Origin: Chryseobacterium aurantiacum | Lineage (GTDB): Bacteria; Bacteroidota; Bacteroidia; Flavobacteriales; Weeksellaceae | Length of the DNA stretch: 64,000 nt | Reading direction: 5' to 3' | Assembly: GCF_003020585.1 (NCBI RefSeq) | Contig: NZ_PXUE01000002.1 | Coordinates: 992,001-1,056,000 of the forward strand | Shown: positions 9,054 to 18,421 of the stretch, in pieces | Numbering within the stretch: position 1 is the stretch's first letter | Layout: every line of letters begins with the position of its first letter | Translations under genes and position numbers: made by a program | The notes under the pieces: generated by a model | Databases searched by the model: none | What the model saw: the letters and a program-made list of their open reading frames with translations, nothing else | What the model was told of the DNA's origin: nothing

Positions 9054-10172
9054 ATGTCAAAAAGAGATTATTACGAGGTTCTTGAGATCAGCAAATCTGC
9101 ATCGGCCGACGAAATAAAAAAAGCATACCGAAAAATGGCCATCAAATTTCACCCGGATAAAAATCCAGGAGATAAGGAGGCTGAAGAAAAATTCAAAGAA
9201 GCTGCTGAAGCTTACGAAGTACTAAGCGACGATCAGAAGCGTGCCAGATATGACCAGTTCGGACATGCTGGAATGGGAGGAAATGGAGGTTTCGGAGGCG
9301 GAGGCTTCGGAGGCGGAATGAACATGGAGGATATTTTCAGTCAATTTGGAGATATTTTCGGTGGTGGTTTCGGAGGATTCGGCGGCGGCGGCGGTGGTCG
9401 TCAGCAGGTAAGAGGTTCTAATTTAAGAATTAGAATCAAGCTGAACCTTGAGGAGATGGTAAATGGAACTCACAAAACCATTAAGGTTAAAAAAATGAAG
9501 ATGGCAGAAGGTGCTACTTCAAAAACCTGTCCTACCTGTAACGGGTCTGGTGTTCAGCTTAAAGTAATGAATACCATGTTCGGTCAAATGCAAACCCAAA
9601 CCACTTGTGGTACTTGCCAGGGAATTGGGAAAGTTGCAGATAAAATTCCTACAGGAGCTAATGCACAAGGTCTTGTGAAAGATGAAGAGGAAATTACAAT
9701 TAATATTCCTGCCGGAGCAAGAGACGGAATTCAGCTTAATGTAAGAGGAAAAGGAAATGATGCTCCATTTGGCGGAACTCCGGGTGACTTATTGGTTATC
9801 ATTGAAGAGGAAGTAGATCAAACGATCAAGAGAGAGGGAGATAATCTTCACCAGGAACTCTATATTTCATTTGCAGAAGCTGCTTTAGGAACTAAAAAAG
9901 AGATTCCTACCGTTGGCGGAAAAGTAAAAATTACTGTTGATCCGGGAACACAATCCGGAAAGATCTTAAGACTTGCCGGAAAAGGGCTTCCAAGCATCGA
10001 CAGTTATGGAAAAGGAGACATGTTTATTCATATCAATGTATGGACTCCACAGAAGCTTAACAAGGAACAGAAAGACTTCTTTGAAAAGCAAATGTCCAGC
10101 GGAGAAATGGTTGCAGAACCATCCGGAAAGGAAAAAACTTTTTTTGATAAAGTAAAAGATTTATTCAATTAA
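9054..10172 (+). CDS. dnaJ: Chaperone DnaJ with a single zinc centre
   Basis: Co-chaperone that stimulates the DnaK ATPase. 372 residues: J domain at 1-70 with HPD at 33-35, a Gly/Phe-rich linker (about 71-118), a reduced zinc region, and the two beta-barrel substrate domains ending in [10 protein letters not shown]. Only two of the four canonical CxxCxGxG motifs are present: CPTCNGSG (Cys159/162) and CGTCQGIG (Cys185/188), which correspond to motifs 2 and 3. Motifs 1 and 4, which build the other zinc centre, are replaced by non-cysteine sequence. I believe related flavobacterial DnaJ proteins share this, so it is probably lineage-specific and not a defect. Confidence 0.93.
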   Translation: MSKRDYYEVLEISKSASADEIKKAYRKMAIKFHPDKNPGDKEAEEKFKEAAEAYEVLSDDQKRARYDQFGHAGMGGNGGFGGGGFGGGMNMEDIFSQFGDIFGGGFGGFGGGGGGRQQVRGSNLRIRIKLNLEEMVNGTHKTIKVKKMKMAEGATSKTCPTCNGSGVQLKVMNTMFGQMQTQTTCGTCQGIGKVADKIPTGANAQGLVKDEEEITINIPAGARDGIQLNVRGKGNDAPFGGTPGDLLVIIEEEVDQTIKREGDNLHQELYISFAEAALGTKKEIPTVGGKVKITVDPGTQSGKILRLAGKGLPSIDSYGKGDMFIHINVWTPQKLNKEQKDFFEKQMSSGEMVAEPSGKEKTFFDKVKDLFN

Positions 10173-10175
10173 TAT

Positions 10176-10203
10176 AAAGAGGCCTAAGGGTCTCTTTTTT
10201 ATT
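10176..10203 (+). terminator. Intrinsic terminator after dnaJ
   Basis: Stem AAAGAGGCC / GGTCTCTTT (one G-T pair) with loop TAAG, followed by a T-run. Confidence 0.8.
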
Positions 10204-10283
10204 TTTATTAATGGATATCCTTTATAATTTTCCAATAAAGGCATTAGGCAGCAAAATTTCAATACTGCCATCAGTGATTTTAA

Positions 10284-10327
10284 ATAAAAAATCCTGTACT
10301 ATTATTCTAGTACAGGATTTTTATTAT
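10284..10327. terminator. Bidirectional terminator between dnaJ and the DUF808 gene
   Basis: Stem AAAAATCCTGTACT / AGTACAGGATTTTT with an eight-base loop; A-run on one side and T-run on the other. It lies 14 bases beyond the stop of the minus-strand DUF808 gene. Confidence 0.85.
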
Positions 10328-10340
10328 TTAAAAGTTTATC

Positions 10341-11222
10341 TTATTTTTTTGTAGCCAATGAATATATTGCTTTACCAATTGTAAACAAAGCAACTGCACC
10401 AAGACCTCCTACAATACCGAATGTAAACTCTTTAAGCATAGCCGGCCATGTTGGTAGTAAATCGTGTAAATAATGAATGTTATGGGCAAAAATACCCCCT
10501 GAAACCAATATAAGAGCGATGGTTCCTACTACTCCTAAAATCTTAATAATGATCGGCAATGCTTTTACCAGCAAATGACCCAACTTGGAAAAGAATCCTT
10601 TGTCGTGGCTTTTTTTGATTAATTTAAAACCTGCATCATCCATTCTCACAATAAGAGCAACAATTCCATAAACTCCTACTGTAGCAATAAATGCAACAAA
10701 TGTCACGGTAAGAATCTGTGTAAGAAGTGGGTGATTTTCCTGAATTACCGTTCCCAAAGCAATAATTACAATCTCAATAGAAAGAATAAAATCTGTTCTG
10801 ATTGCCGAGTTTATTTTTGCTTTCTCAGAAACTTCTGAATCTTCATCTTCATTGCTTTCTTTCACTACTTCATGTCCTTTTTTGGAACGGTGAAACAGAA
10901 ACTCAATGATTTTCTCTACTCCTTCAAAGGCTAGATATAGACCTCCCAAAATAAGAATCATCTCAATAGCAGGTTTGTAGAGCCAATTGAGCAGGAAAGC
11001 AATGGGAAGAATAATGAGCTTATTAATAAATGAGCCTTTTGTAATTGCCCACAAAACAGGAATTTCTCTGGAAGAAAGAAAGCCGGTGGCCTTTTCTGCA
11101 TTTACAGCCAGGTCATCTCCCAAGATCCCCGCTGTTTTCTGTGTAGCTATTTTACTGGTAACTGCTACATCATCCATTAATGCTGCAATATCATCCAAAA
11201 TTGCAAAAAAGCCTGATGCCAT
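10341..11222 (-). CDS. DUF808 (YedI-like) inner membrane protein
   Basis: 293-residue integral membrane protein of the DUF808 family; the E. coli homologue is YedI, of unknown function. The N-terminus ASGFFAILDDIAALMDDVA is the family signature, and about six hydrophobic segments follow. A charged loop (EVVKESNEDEDSEVSEKAK, about residues 119-137) sits in the middle. It is a single-gene transcription unit with its own terminator. Nothing in the neighbourhood hints at a role. Confidence 0.88.
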   Translation of the reverse strand: MASGFFAILDDIAALMDDVAVTSKIATQKTAGILGDDLAVNAEKATGFLSSREIPVLWAITKGSFINKLIILPIAFLLNWLYKPAIEMILILGGLYLAFEGVEKIIEFLFHRSKKGHEVVKESNEDEDSEVSEKAKINSAIRTDFILSIEIVIIALGTVIQENHPLLTQILTVTFVAFIATVGVYGIVALIVRMDDAGFKLIKKSHDKGFFSKLGHLLVKALPIIIKILGVVGTIALILVSGGIFAHNIHYLHDLLPTWPAMLKEFTFGIVGGLGAVALFTIGKAIYSLATKK

Positions 11223-11345
11223 ATTTTAATTTTTTTTTAATCTTTGTTAAGTTCAGCAAAAATAAATATTTAATTCCATTTTATGATTCATAACATGACA
11301 ATAATTTTAAGAATTATAAAACAATACTTCGCTTTCAATATTTTA

Positions 11346-11353
11346 TATCTTTG
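11346..11353 (+). promoter_or_regulatory. Candidate -7 promoter element for the TPR gene
   Basis: TATCTTTG matches TAnnTTTG and lies 14 bases before the ATG at 11368. No clear -33 TTG is present. Confidence 0.45.
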
Positions 11354-11367
11354 TTTAAAATTAGATA

Positions 11368-11859
11368 ATGGATGAAAATTGGGAAATCCAATTACAGAGG
11401 ATTTGGCAGAAGTTTGGAACGATAAGCAACGAAGAATTTACTCAACAAATCAAAGATCATATCATTTTACTTAAAGATGCACCAGCTATTGCAGATTTTG
11501 AAATGGCATGTACCTTTGACTCAACCGGACATGAAAAGGAAGCTGAGCCTTTATACAGGTCTGCATTAGCGAAAGGATTATCCGGACTACGAAGAAGGAG
11601 AGCAAGAATACAGCTGGCAAGTACATTAAGAAATAACGGAAAAATAGAAGAAAGCATCCATATTTTAAGAGAAGAAAAAGCAAATTATTCGGATGAGCTG
11701 AATGATGCTGTAGACTCTTTTTTGGCGCTTTCCCTTTCTTCAGCAGGAGAATACAAAGAAGCACTGTCATTAACCTTAAAAGCAATTTCTCTACATTTAC
11801 CCAGATACAATCAATCTTTGTTTAATTATGCAGATGCATTATATAAAGAATCGTTTTAA
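11368..11859 (+). CDS. Tetratricopeptide repeat protein
   Basis: 163-residue cytoplasmic protein without signal peptide. Helix pairs with TPR character are visible: FEMACTFDSTGHEKEAEPLYRSAL (split over residues about 46-69), ARIQLASTLRNNGKIEESIHIL, and ALSLSSAGEYKEALSLTLKAI. This resembles the TPR_5 family of short all-helical proteins that act as protein-binding scaffolds. The partner is unknown. The following esterase lipoprotein gene starts 25 bases after its stop and may be co-transcribed. Confidence 0.75.
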   Translation: MDENWEIQLQRIWQKFGTISNEEFTQQIKDHIILLKDAPAIADFEMACTFDSTGHEKEAEPLYRSALAKGLSGLRRRRARIQLASTLRNNGKIEESIHILREEKANYSDELNDAVDSFLALSLSSAGEYKEALSLTLKAISLHLPRYNQSLFNYADALYKESF

Positions 11860-11884
11860 AGTTACCATTTCTTGATTCTAACGT

Positions 11885-12754
11885 ATGAAAAAGCTCATTC
11901 TCAGATACCATTTTTTCGCAATGGGATGCTTCAGTTTCCTATTGCAGTCTTGCAATACAAAGTTCAGGGTTTGGGTAGGAACAGATGGCCAGCAAAAAAT
12001 CTATAACTTAAAATACGGGGAGCATAAAAGACAAAAAATGGATGTTTTTCTCCCAAAAGACTATACCGAAGACGCTCCTGTTGTTTTGATTGTACATGGG
12101 GGAGCCTGGACTCTTGGTAAAAAAGAGCATATGATCCAGATCCAGAAAATGCTTTTTGAGAATAAGATTCCAAGTATCAATATGAACTACCGACTGGTAT
12201 CTAAGAAGAAAAACATCACCTATAAGCAGCAACTGGAAGATATTGGTCTGGTCATCGAAAAGTTTAATTCTCTGGCGGAAAAAGCAGAACTTCAATCCAA
12301 CAATTATATTCTTTTGGGTGAAAGCGCCGGCGGACATCTTGCTTTATTATACGGATACCGGCATCCTGATCAGATCAAAAAGATCATTTCTCTAAGTGGG
12401 CCTACAGATTTTTACAGCCCGGAATATCTGAATTCTTTTTATTCTAAATATACTTCTCCTACTTTTCAAAAAGTGGTGGGAGCCAAGTTTAACCGTAACA
12501 ATATTTCTGAAGCCTTTAAGGAAGCCAGCCCTATTGCCAACATCACCAATGTTCCTACTCTATTATTTCAGGGGAATAGTGATTTTTTAGTTAATTATCA
12601 TCAGGGAAAGGCAATGGACTCTGCACTCACCCACATGAATGTTCCTCATAAGTTCATCTTTATGGAAAAAACAGGTCATGTTCCCAGGTTTTTCAGTAAA
12701 ACAAAAAGAGATAGTATTATCTATCCTAATATTCTGGAATGGATAAAAAAATAA
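11885..12754 (+). CDS. Alpha/beta hydrolase (esterase) lipoprotein
   Basis: 289-residue esterase of the BD-FAE/hormone-sensitive-lipase type. The N-terminus is a lipoprotein signal with lipobox FLLQSC (Cys23). The oxyanion motif is HGGAWTLG near residue 72, the nucleophile elbow is GESAGG with Ser147, an acidic residue lies in NSDFLVNYHQG, and the catalytic His is in TGHVPRF near the C-terminus. It probably hydrolyses a carboxyl ester on the periplasmic or outer face of the envelope. The substrate is unknown. A terminator hairpin follows at once. Confidence 0.85.
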   Translation: MKKLILRYHFFAMGCFSFLLQSCNTKFRVWVGTDGQQKIYNLKYGEHKRQKMDVFLPKDYTEDAPVVLIVHGGAWTLGKKEHMIQIQKMLFENKIPSINMNYRLVSKKKNITYKQQLEDIGLVIEKFNSLAEKAELQSNNYILLGESAGGHLALLYGYRHPDQIKKIISLSGPTDFYSPEYLNSFYSKYTSPTFQKVVGAKFNRNNISEAFKEASPIANITNVPTLLFQGNSDFLVNYHQGKAMDSALTHMNVPHKFIFMEKTGHVPRFFSKTKRDSIIYPNILEWIKK

Positions 12755-12776
12755 CCTGCTAAAAAGCAGGTTATCT
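12746..12776. terminator. Intrinsic terminator between convergent esterase and dedA genes
   Basis: Stem ATAACCTGCT / AGCAGGTTAT with an AAAA loop. The A-run on the left gives a strong T-run for the minus-strand dedA transcript; the plus-strand tail is weaker. It overlaps the esterase stop codon. Confidence 0.75.
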
Positions 12777-12794
12777 ATTATAGTTTATTGATTT

Positions 12795-13496
12795 CTATTC
12801 AAAATCAGAATCTTTATTTTCATACTTTGAAAAGTCTTCTTTTTTGCCAAAAACAAATTTGAAGATTACCGGAAGTGTTGTTACCAAAACAATCACAATG
12901 ATAATATATTCTAATTTTTCCTTCAAGTTGATTCCAAATTGTTCCATGAATAATTTATCAAGATAATGACCGGCAAAGATCAAAATAAATGACCACAAGA
13001 TTGCTCCGATAACATTATCTCTTAGGAATTCTTTTTTATCCATTTTTACAATTCCTGCAACAATGGGTGTAAATGTTCTTACAACAGGTAAGAATCTCGC
13101 CATAATAATAGCTAATGCCCCATGTTTTTCAAAGAAATCGTGAGCCTGATATAAATATTTTTTCTTAAAAAGCATTGAGTCTGGTCTTTTATACAAAGCC
13201 GGACCTGCTTTACGTCCAAAATAGTAACCTACTTCATTTCCTATAATAGCAGCCAGTGCTACTCCGGAAGCTAAAAGTGTTGTATCTAAGAAATCACTCC
13301 CAGTGGAGCCAAAAGTCTCCTTGATGATTTCAACGGCATAAATTCCTGAAACGAACAATAATGAGTCTCCAGGTAGAAAAAAACCTACAAAAAGACCTGT
13401 TTCAGCAAAAACAATGAACAAAATAAGCCAAAACCCTCCCATTTTAATATAAAATTCCGGGTTTAATAAATCCTTCCAGCTATTGAAATCTTCCAT
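12795..13496 (-). CDS. DedA family membrane protein
   Basis: 233-residue inner-membrane protein of the DedA/VTT family, which are proposed phospholipid (undecaprenyl-phosphate or phosphatidylethanolamine) flippases. Visible signatures are FAETGLFVGFFLPGDSLLF near residue 25 and the re-entrant motif MARFLPVVRTFTPIVAG near residue 131, which contains the conserved Arg and Pro residues. About five hydrophobic segments and a charged C-terminus are seen. It is transcribed toward the esterase gene and ends at a shared terminator. The transported lipid is not predictable here. Confidence 0.88.
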   Translation of the reverse strand: MEDFNSWKDLLNPEFYIKMGGFWLILFIVFAETGLFVGFFLPGDSLLFVSGIYAVEIIKETFGSTGSDFLDTTLLASGVALAAIIGNEVGYYFGRKAGPALYKRPDSMLFKKKYLYQAHDFFEKHGALAIIMARFLPVVRTFTPIVAGIVKMDKKEFLRDNVIGAILWSFILIFAGHYLDKLFMEQFGINLKEKLEYIIIVIVLVTTLPVIFKFVFGKKEDFSKYENKDSDFE

Positions 13497-13581
13497 ATAT
13501 ATCGATGAACAACAAAAATAAGTCTAAAATGTCTGAAACAAAAATTAATTATAAGATTTTAACTAAAAATCATATGATATT

Positions 13582-14733
13582 TTATAGCTCCATATCATCA
13601 TCGGAAACTGCGGTACCATCAGCCATTAGAAAAGCTTTCAGGAAAGGGGTGATATTTCCGTTCATCACCGCATCCACATCTGATGTTTCATGACCTGAGC
13701 GTACATCTTTTACCAATTTGTAAGGGTGCATCACATAATTCCTTATCTGGCTTCCCCACTCGATCTTCATTTTATTGGCTTCAATTTCATTTCTGGCTCT
13801 CATACGTTCTTCCAGTTCCATTTCATATAGTCTGGAACGAAGAAGCTGCATTGCCTTTTCTTTATTCTGAAGCTGTGAACGGGATTCTGAGTTTTCAATG
13901 ATAATTCCGGTAGGTGCGTGACGAAGACGTACTGCGGTTTCCACCTTGTTGACGTTCTGTCCTCCTGCTCCGGAAGATCTCATTGTTTCAAATGATATAT
14001 CGGCAGGATTGATATTAATTTCAATGGTATCATCCACCAACGGGTAAACATAGACGGAAACGAAGCTGGTATGACGTTTAGCATTACTGTCAAAAGGTGA
14101 AATCCTTACCAAACGGTGTACTCCGTTCTCTCCTTTCAGGTATCCAAAGGCATATTCACCTTCAATTTCAAGGGTAACGGTTTTTACTCCGGCTACCTCA
14201 CCTTCCTGAAAATTCAGTTCACGGATCTTATAACCCTGCTTTTCTGCCCACATTGTATACATTCTCATCAGCATAGATGCCCAGTCACAACTTTCTGTAC
14301 CTCCTGCTCCTGCTGTAATCTGAAGAACAGCAGAAAGCTCATCTCCCTCATTGGAAAGCATATTCTTGAATTCAAGATCTTCGATTTTCTCAACCAGCTG
14401 CGGAAACGTTTCATCCAATTCTTTTTCAGAATCGGGATCTTCTTTGGCAAATTCAACAAGAACCTGTAGGTCTTCAAACTGTGTCTGAATTTCATCATAG
14501 CCCTCTACCCATTTTTTTTTGGATCGAAGTTGTTTCAGAAATGCTTCTGCAGTCTTAGGATTATCCCAAAATTCAGGAGCTGCTGTTTTTTCGTCATCAT
14601 TGGCTATTTCTATCTTCTTTTTTTCAATCTGAAGGTATCTATGTAGGTCTTCAATCCTGGATTGAACTTCTTTTATCTGGTCGTTGTTAATCACGAGTTG
14701 TTCTTTTTTACAAAAATAAGGAATTCTTTCCAC
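13582..14733 (-). CDS. prfB: Peptide chain release factor 2 without programmed frameshift
   Basis: Recognises UGA and UAA stop codons and triggers peptide release. The tripeptide anticodon SPF ([15 protein letters not shown]) marks it as RF2, and the catalytic GGQ is in [18 protein letters not shown]. The 383-residue frame opens with GTG at 14733; a second in-frame GTG at 14694 ([11 protein letters not shown]) gives 370 residues, closer to normal RF2 length and probably the true start. At the place where many bacteria have CTTTGAC for autoregulatory +1 frameshifting, this gene reads CTT CAG in frame (HRYLQIEKK), so no shift is needed. Confidence 0.93.
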   Translation of the reverse strand: MERIPYFCKKEQLVINNDQIKEVQSRIEDLHRYLQIEKKKIEIANDDEKTAAPEFWDNPKTAEAFLKQLRSKKKWVEGYDEIQTQFEDLQVLVEFAKEDPDSEKELDETFPQLVEKIEDLEFKNMLSNEGDELSAVLQITAGAGGTESCDWASMLMRMYTMWAEKQGYKIRELNFQEGEVAGVKTVTLEIEGEYAFGYLKGENGVHRLVRISPFDSNAKRHTSFVSVYVYPLVDDTIEININPADISFETMRSSGAGGQNVNKVETAVRLRHAPTGIIIENSESRSQLQNKEKAMQLLRSRLYEMELEERMRARNEIEANKMKIEWGSQIRNYVMHPYKLVKDVRSGHETSDVDAVMNGNITPFLKAFLMADGTAVSDDDMEL

Positions 14734-14860
14734 ACCCGAGAGATATTGCGGGATTCAAAGGAATGAGATTTTCAGGTCTGTACTTTGAGATATAAGAATT
14801 TGGTTCTTACCATTTAAAATTAAATAACGCCTCCTATTCTCTTTGTCTTTTAGTTTTAAT

Positions 14861-15967
14861 TTAGATCATCTCAGCCACTAATTCTCCTATTTTGGGAGCT
14901 AAAGCAACTCCCATCCCTGAAAGTCTCACTGCACAAAACTGTTTCTCGGAAATCTGTTTTACGATGGGTGTTTTTTCTGTACCCATAGCCATTATTCCGG
15001 ACCATCGGAGGGCAATCTTGAATTCATGATTGGGTAGAACAACTTCCTTCAAAAAGGTTTCTAAATGTTGTTGGAGAAATTCTGTAGTTTCAAAGGTGGT
15101 AGTTTCTTCAGTTTTAAAATCCTGGTTTCTTCCACCTCCTAATAATATTCGGTCTCCTAAGTTTCTGAAGTAATAGAACCCCTCATCGTAATGAAACGTT
15201 CCCTTTAATTTTAAATTGGGTATAGGTTCCGTCAATAAGATTTGTCCGCGGGCAGGAATTATATTTTCATTTTCAAGAAATTTTGAACTGAAAGCGTTGG
15301 TGCAATGTATTATTAGATCAGCTTTCACGGAAAGATCTTTAGATAGATTAACTTCAACCTCATCTGAAGTTTCATTAACCCTTTTAACCTCTGTCCCAAA
15401 TAAAAACTCAATCTTTAGCTCATGACATTTCTCTGTCAGTTTCTGTAATAATTTCCCGGAGTGTAAGCTTCCCTCACAAGGATTTTCAATTAAAAACTGA
15501 GATTTTCCCAGCCCAAGTTCCTTTATTTTATTCTGTTTCAGAGAATAGGTGTGCTCAAGTCCTGTTACAGATTTAAGTTGAACATTCACCTCATCCAGAT
15601 GTGATAAGGGGTCATCATTATTTAATATCTCATAACCACCGCTGAGTTCAAAGTCTATTTCACCACTTTTAAAATATTGTCTGATCTTTTGAAGTCCGTC
15701 AAATCTCATTTTCACAAGATCCAGTGTTTTTTCCCAACCCATTTTTTGAGAATCTGCAATAACTTCTGTAAGGCTTCCAAAGCATGCAAATCCGGCATTC
15801 CTGGTTGAAGCTCCCAACGGAGTTGCATTTCGTTCTATAATTAATATAGACTTTTCAGGAAATTTCTCTTTAAGAGATATGGCAGTCCAAAGTCCGGAAA
15901 ATCCGGCCCCAATGATGATGACATCTCTTTTGCGATAAAAGGTTTCCAACTCCCAGATGCTGACCAT
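14861..15967 (-). CDS. FAD-dependent oxidoreductase (DAO family)
   Basis: Flavoprotein of the D-amino-acid oxidase/glycine oxidase fold. The Rossmann dinucleotide motif is DVIIIGAGFSGLWTAISL, and an Arg- and Asn-rich active-site segment (GASTRNAGFACFGS) follows. The C-terminal FAD motif appears as GMGVALAPKIGELVAEM. The start at 15967 (MVSIWELETFYRKRD) gives 368 residues and a normal N-terminus; the frame stays open to 16039, but those 24 extra residues are not family-like. The oxidised amine is unknown. The AAA ATPase gene upstream on the same strand ends 83 bases before this start. Confidence 0.82.
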   Translation of the reverse strand: MVSIWELETFYRKRDVIIIGAGFSGLWTAISLKEKFPEKSILIIERNATPLGASTRNAGFACFGSLTEVIADSQKMGWEKTLDLVKMRFDGLQKIRQYFKSGEIDFELSGGYEILNNDDPLSHLDEVNVQLKSVTGLEHTYSLKQNKIKELGLGKSQFLIENPCEGSLHSGKLLQKLTEKCHELKIEFLFGTEVKRVNETSDEVEVNLSKDLSVKADLIIHCTNAFSSKFLENENIIPARGQILLTEPIPNLKLKGTFHYDEGFYYFRNLGDRILLGGGRNQDFKTEETTTFETTEFLQQHLETFLKEVVLPNHEFKIALRWSGIMAMGTEKTPIVKQISEKQFCAVRLSGMGVALAPKIGELVAEMI

Positions 15968-16050
15968 GAGTATTTTTTTGTACAATGTATTATGTAGCAA
16001 CAGAGGTAAAAATCCAACAATAGGACTCTTTTGTCTCAAGACTCTAAAAG

Positions 16051-17400
16051 CTACTCTTCTTTTTCTCCATTATGATGGAATCCAATGGCACGTCTTGGTT
16101 CTTCAACGATCTTATAGGTTTCAAGTTCATTTCTTAAAGCCTGAATTCTAAATTGGAATTCATCAAAGTTATTGATAATTACATCAGCCAGAAATCTTGC
16201 AACCTGATCGAGATATTCTTCAGTAAGTTTTGCTGCAGCATCACGTAAAGCTCCATTCAAGAGGGTTTGGTCAATTTTGAGCTTTTCATTTCGTGTTCTT
16301 TGGTAAAGATTTTTAATTCTTTTCTTTAAGCTTTGGGTGAAATCAATCAACATGGTGTTGCTGAAAGCTTTCATTCTTGAAGAAATATCATGCCAGAAAG
16401 GGAGCTTATCTGCTTTATTGTTTTTAAGAATTTTATAGAGTAAAGAATCTTCTTCAAGGCCTCTCGTCATTGAGTATAAGATAATCTCTGAGCGTTCCGA
16501 GGCATTAGGGGGAAATATAGGAATCATCACATCAAATCTTCCCGGCGCCAGAATTTCTTCATCAATTTCTGAAACTGAGTTGGCAGAACCTACCATTAAT
16601 ACGCCCTCTTTTTCAAACTTACCAATATAATGAAGGATCAGTTCCTGAGCTTCAAGATTACAAGAAGCAATATCTGTTTCTGCTTTTCTCTGCATCATAA
16701 TTTCATCAAAATCATCAAGAAAAAGCAGCATTTTGTTTTCCTTCATCATGGTTAACAGGAAATCACTAAAATTAATTTCATTTCCGTCAATCAATGAAGT
16801 TCCCAGATAGTGTTTTTTTACTTCTTTAAACTGATATCCTATAATCTCGGCAATTTTATTGGCCCAAAAAATCTTCCCGCTTCCGGGAGGCCCATACAAA
16901 ATAATTCCTGCGGGTTTATTAATCCCCCAATCTTTAATCTGCTGGGGATTTAAAAATGGCTCCAGTACTGCAGAGGTATAGAAAAACAGGTCTCTGTACC
17001 CTATGAAGTCTCTTTGTTGTAAACTGGTCTTATGCCCAAAATAGTCATATACGAATTTATAGTTACCTCCCAGTTTATTATCAATTCCATAACTTGAGAT
17101 CGAGGATTTGAAAAAGCCATTATCAAATATATTGAGATTATTATCCTTGATTGCTTTTTCTACTTTTTCTTTAGGCTGATTGATGACTTCGGCAATCTGT
17201 TCCAAGGTTTTATTTTTATCCAAATCCTTTTCATATAATCTTAAAAAGTCTACATTTTCGCGGGCAAATTTTTCAAAATCTTCTTTTACTTCAAAGTTTG
17301 TACTCACGCAATCTACCAATTCCAGGTCAAAATCCTGTATAAACTGCTTTATGGCTTCTGCAGAAACATTGAGTTCTTCTGCGAGTTCTATTAACTTCAT
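16051..17400 (-). CDS. AAA+ ATPase with IF2N-like N-terminus
   Basis: 449-residue ATPase of unknown role. The N-terminus (MKLIELAEELNVSAEAIKQF, and again about residues 65-90) resembles the small helical IF2N-type domain. The AAA module starts near residue 130. Walker A reads GPPGSGKI at 170-177, with Ile where Thr or Ser normally coordinates Mg2+; Walker B is MLLFLDDFDEI near 224-234; sensor 1 is MVGSANSV and an arginine-finger-like segment is LAPGRFDVMIPI. It resembles FtsH/Cdc48-type modules without a protease domain. It may act as a remodelling ATPase. Confidence 0.8.
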   Translation of the reverse strand: MKLIELAEELNVSAEAIKQFIQDFDLELVDCVSTNFEVKEDFEKFARENVDFLRLYEKDLDKNKTLEQIAEVINQPKEKVEKAIKDNNLNIFDNGFFKSSISSYGIDNKLGGNYKFVYDYFGHKTSLQQRDFIGYRDLFFYTSAVLEPFLNPQQIKDWGINKPAGIILYGPPGSGKIFWANKIAEIIGYQFKEVKKHYLGTSLIDGNEINFSDFLLTMMKENKMLLFLDDFDEIMMQRKAETDIASCNLEAQELILHYIGKFEKEGVLMVGSANSVSEIDEEILAPGRFDVMIPIFPPNASERSEIILYSMTRGLEEDSLLYKILKNNKADKLPFWHDISSRMKAFSNTMLIDFTQSLKKRIKNLYQRTRNEKLKIDQTLLNGALRDAAAKLTEEYLDQVARFLADVIINNFDEFQFRIQALRNELETYKIVEEPRRAIGFHHNGEKEE

Positions 17401-17516
17401 AATTCCCTATTAATTCTATCAAATTTAATGTATTTACATTTAAATTTCTATTGATTTATGATAATTTTGTAACAATATCTAGTTTAGATAGACTACTACT
17501 ATGTAAAACAAATTAC

Positions 17517-18419
17517 ATGGAAAAGATTTTATCAGTAAAAAATTTGACGAAAAAATTCAAAAGAGTTGTAGTCAACAATATCTCTTTTGATGTTGAAAAA
17601 GGAAATGTCTATGGCCTTCTTGGTCCCAATGGAAGCGGAAAGTCTACTACTTTTGGAATGCTCCTTTCAACCATTAATCCAACCAGTGGAGATTGGTTCT
17701 GGTTCGGTAAAAAGGGAACGGATTCTGAAACTTTAAAAAAGATTGGAGCCATTATCGAACAGCCTAACTTCTACCCTTATTTAAGTGCAGAAACGAACCT
17801 TAAAATTGTAGCGGAAATTAAAAACACCCCTTATTCAAGGATTGATGAAGTTCTGAAGATTGTTAAGCTGTATGAAAGGAAAAAAGATACTTTCAAAACA
17901 TTTTCTTTGGGTATGAAACAACGTCTGGCCATTGCCTCAGCTATGCTGAACAATCCAGAAGTAATGATATTAGACGAGCCAACAAACGGATTGGATCCTG
18001 AAGGAATTATTCAGATCCGAGAAATCATCAGCGATATTGCCAAACAAGGAATCACGATTATTATAGCCAGTCATCTTTTGGATGAAATTGAAAAAATATG
18101 CAGCCACGTAATCGTACTAAAAGAAGGGAATTCTATCTACTGCGGAAGAGTAGACGAAATGACTTCCAACAATGGGTATTTCGAGTTAAAAGCAGATAAT
18201 AACACATTGCTTTTAAACGCTTTAAATGAGCTTCAATGGTTCTCATCCATCAATCAGGAGGGTGATCTTATCAAAGCACAGATTCGTGATGATGCTTCAA
18301 TTTCAGCTTCGGCTATGAATCAAAAACTGGCTGAAAGAGGAATTTACCTTTCTCATTTGACCAAGAAAAAGTTATCGCTTGAATCTCAATTCCTTGAACT
18401 TGTAAAAAACACCCATTAG
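17517..18419 (+). CDS. ABC transporter ATP-binding protein
   Basis: 300-residue nucleotide-binding subunit of a drug- or bacitracin-type ABC exporter (BcrA/CcmA-like). Walker A is GPNGSGKST, the Q-loop is IIEQPNF, the signature is FSLGMKQRL, Walker B is VMILDEPTNGLDP, and the switch His is in IASHLLDE. The start at 17517 (MEKILSVKNLTKKF) is chosen because family members begin here, although the frame is open to 17451. The permease gene begins two bases after its stop, so the two form an operon. Confidence 0.92.
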   Translation: MEKILSVKNLTKKFKRVVVNNISFDVEKGNVYGLLGPNGSGKSTTFGMLLSTINPTSGDWFWFGKKGTDSETLKKIGAIIEQPNFYPYLSAETNLKIVAEIKNTPYSRIDEVLKIVKLYERKKDTFKTFSLGMKQRLAIASAMLNNPEVMILDEPTNGLDPEGIIQIREIISDIAKQGITIIIASHLLDEIEKICSHVIVLKEGNSIYCGRVDEMTSNNGYFELKADNNTLLLNALNELQWFSSINQEGDLIKAQIRDDASISASAMNQKLAERGIYLSHLTKKKLSLESQFLELVKNTH

Positions 18420-18421
18420 TC

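Noticed and set aside
14740..14765. CTTTGA upstream of prfB as a frameshift site
   Set aside because: The +1 frame after it runs into a TGA before joining RF2, and the normal site position inside the gene reads CTT CAG in frame.
17451..17516. Upstream start for the ABC ATPase gene
   Set aside because: The extra 22 residues do not resemble the N-terminus of this family; MEKILSVKNLTKKF at 17517 does.
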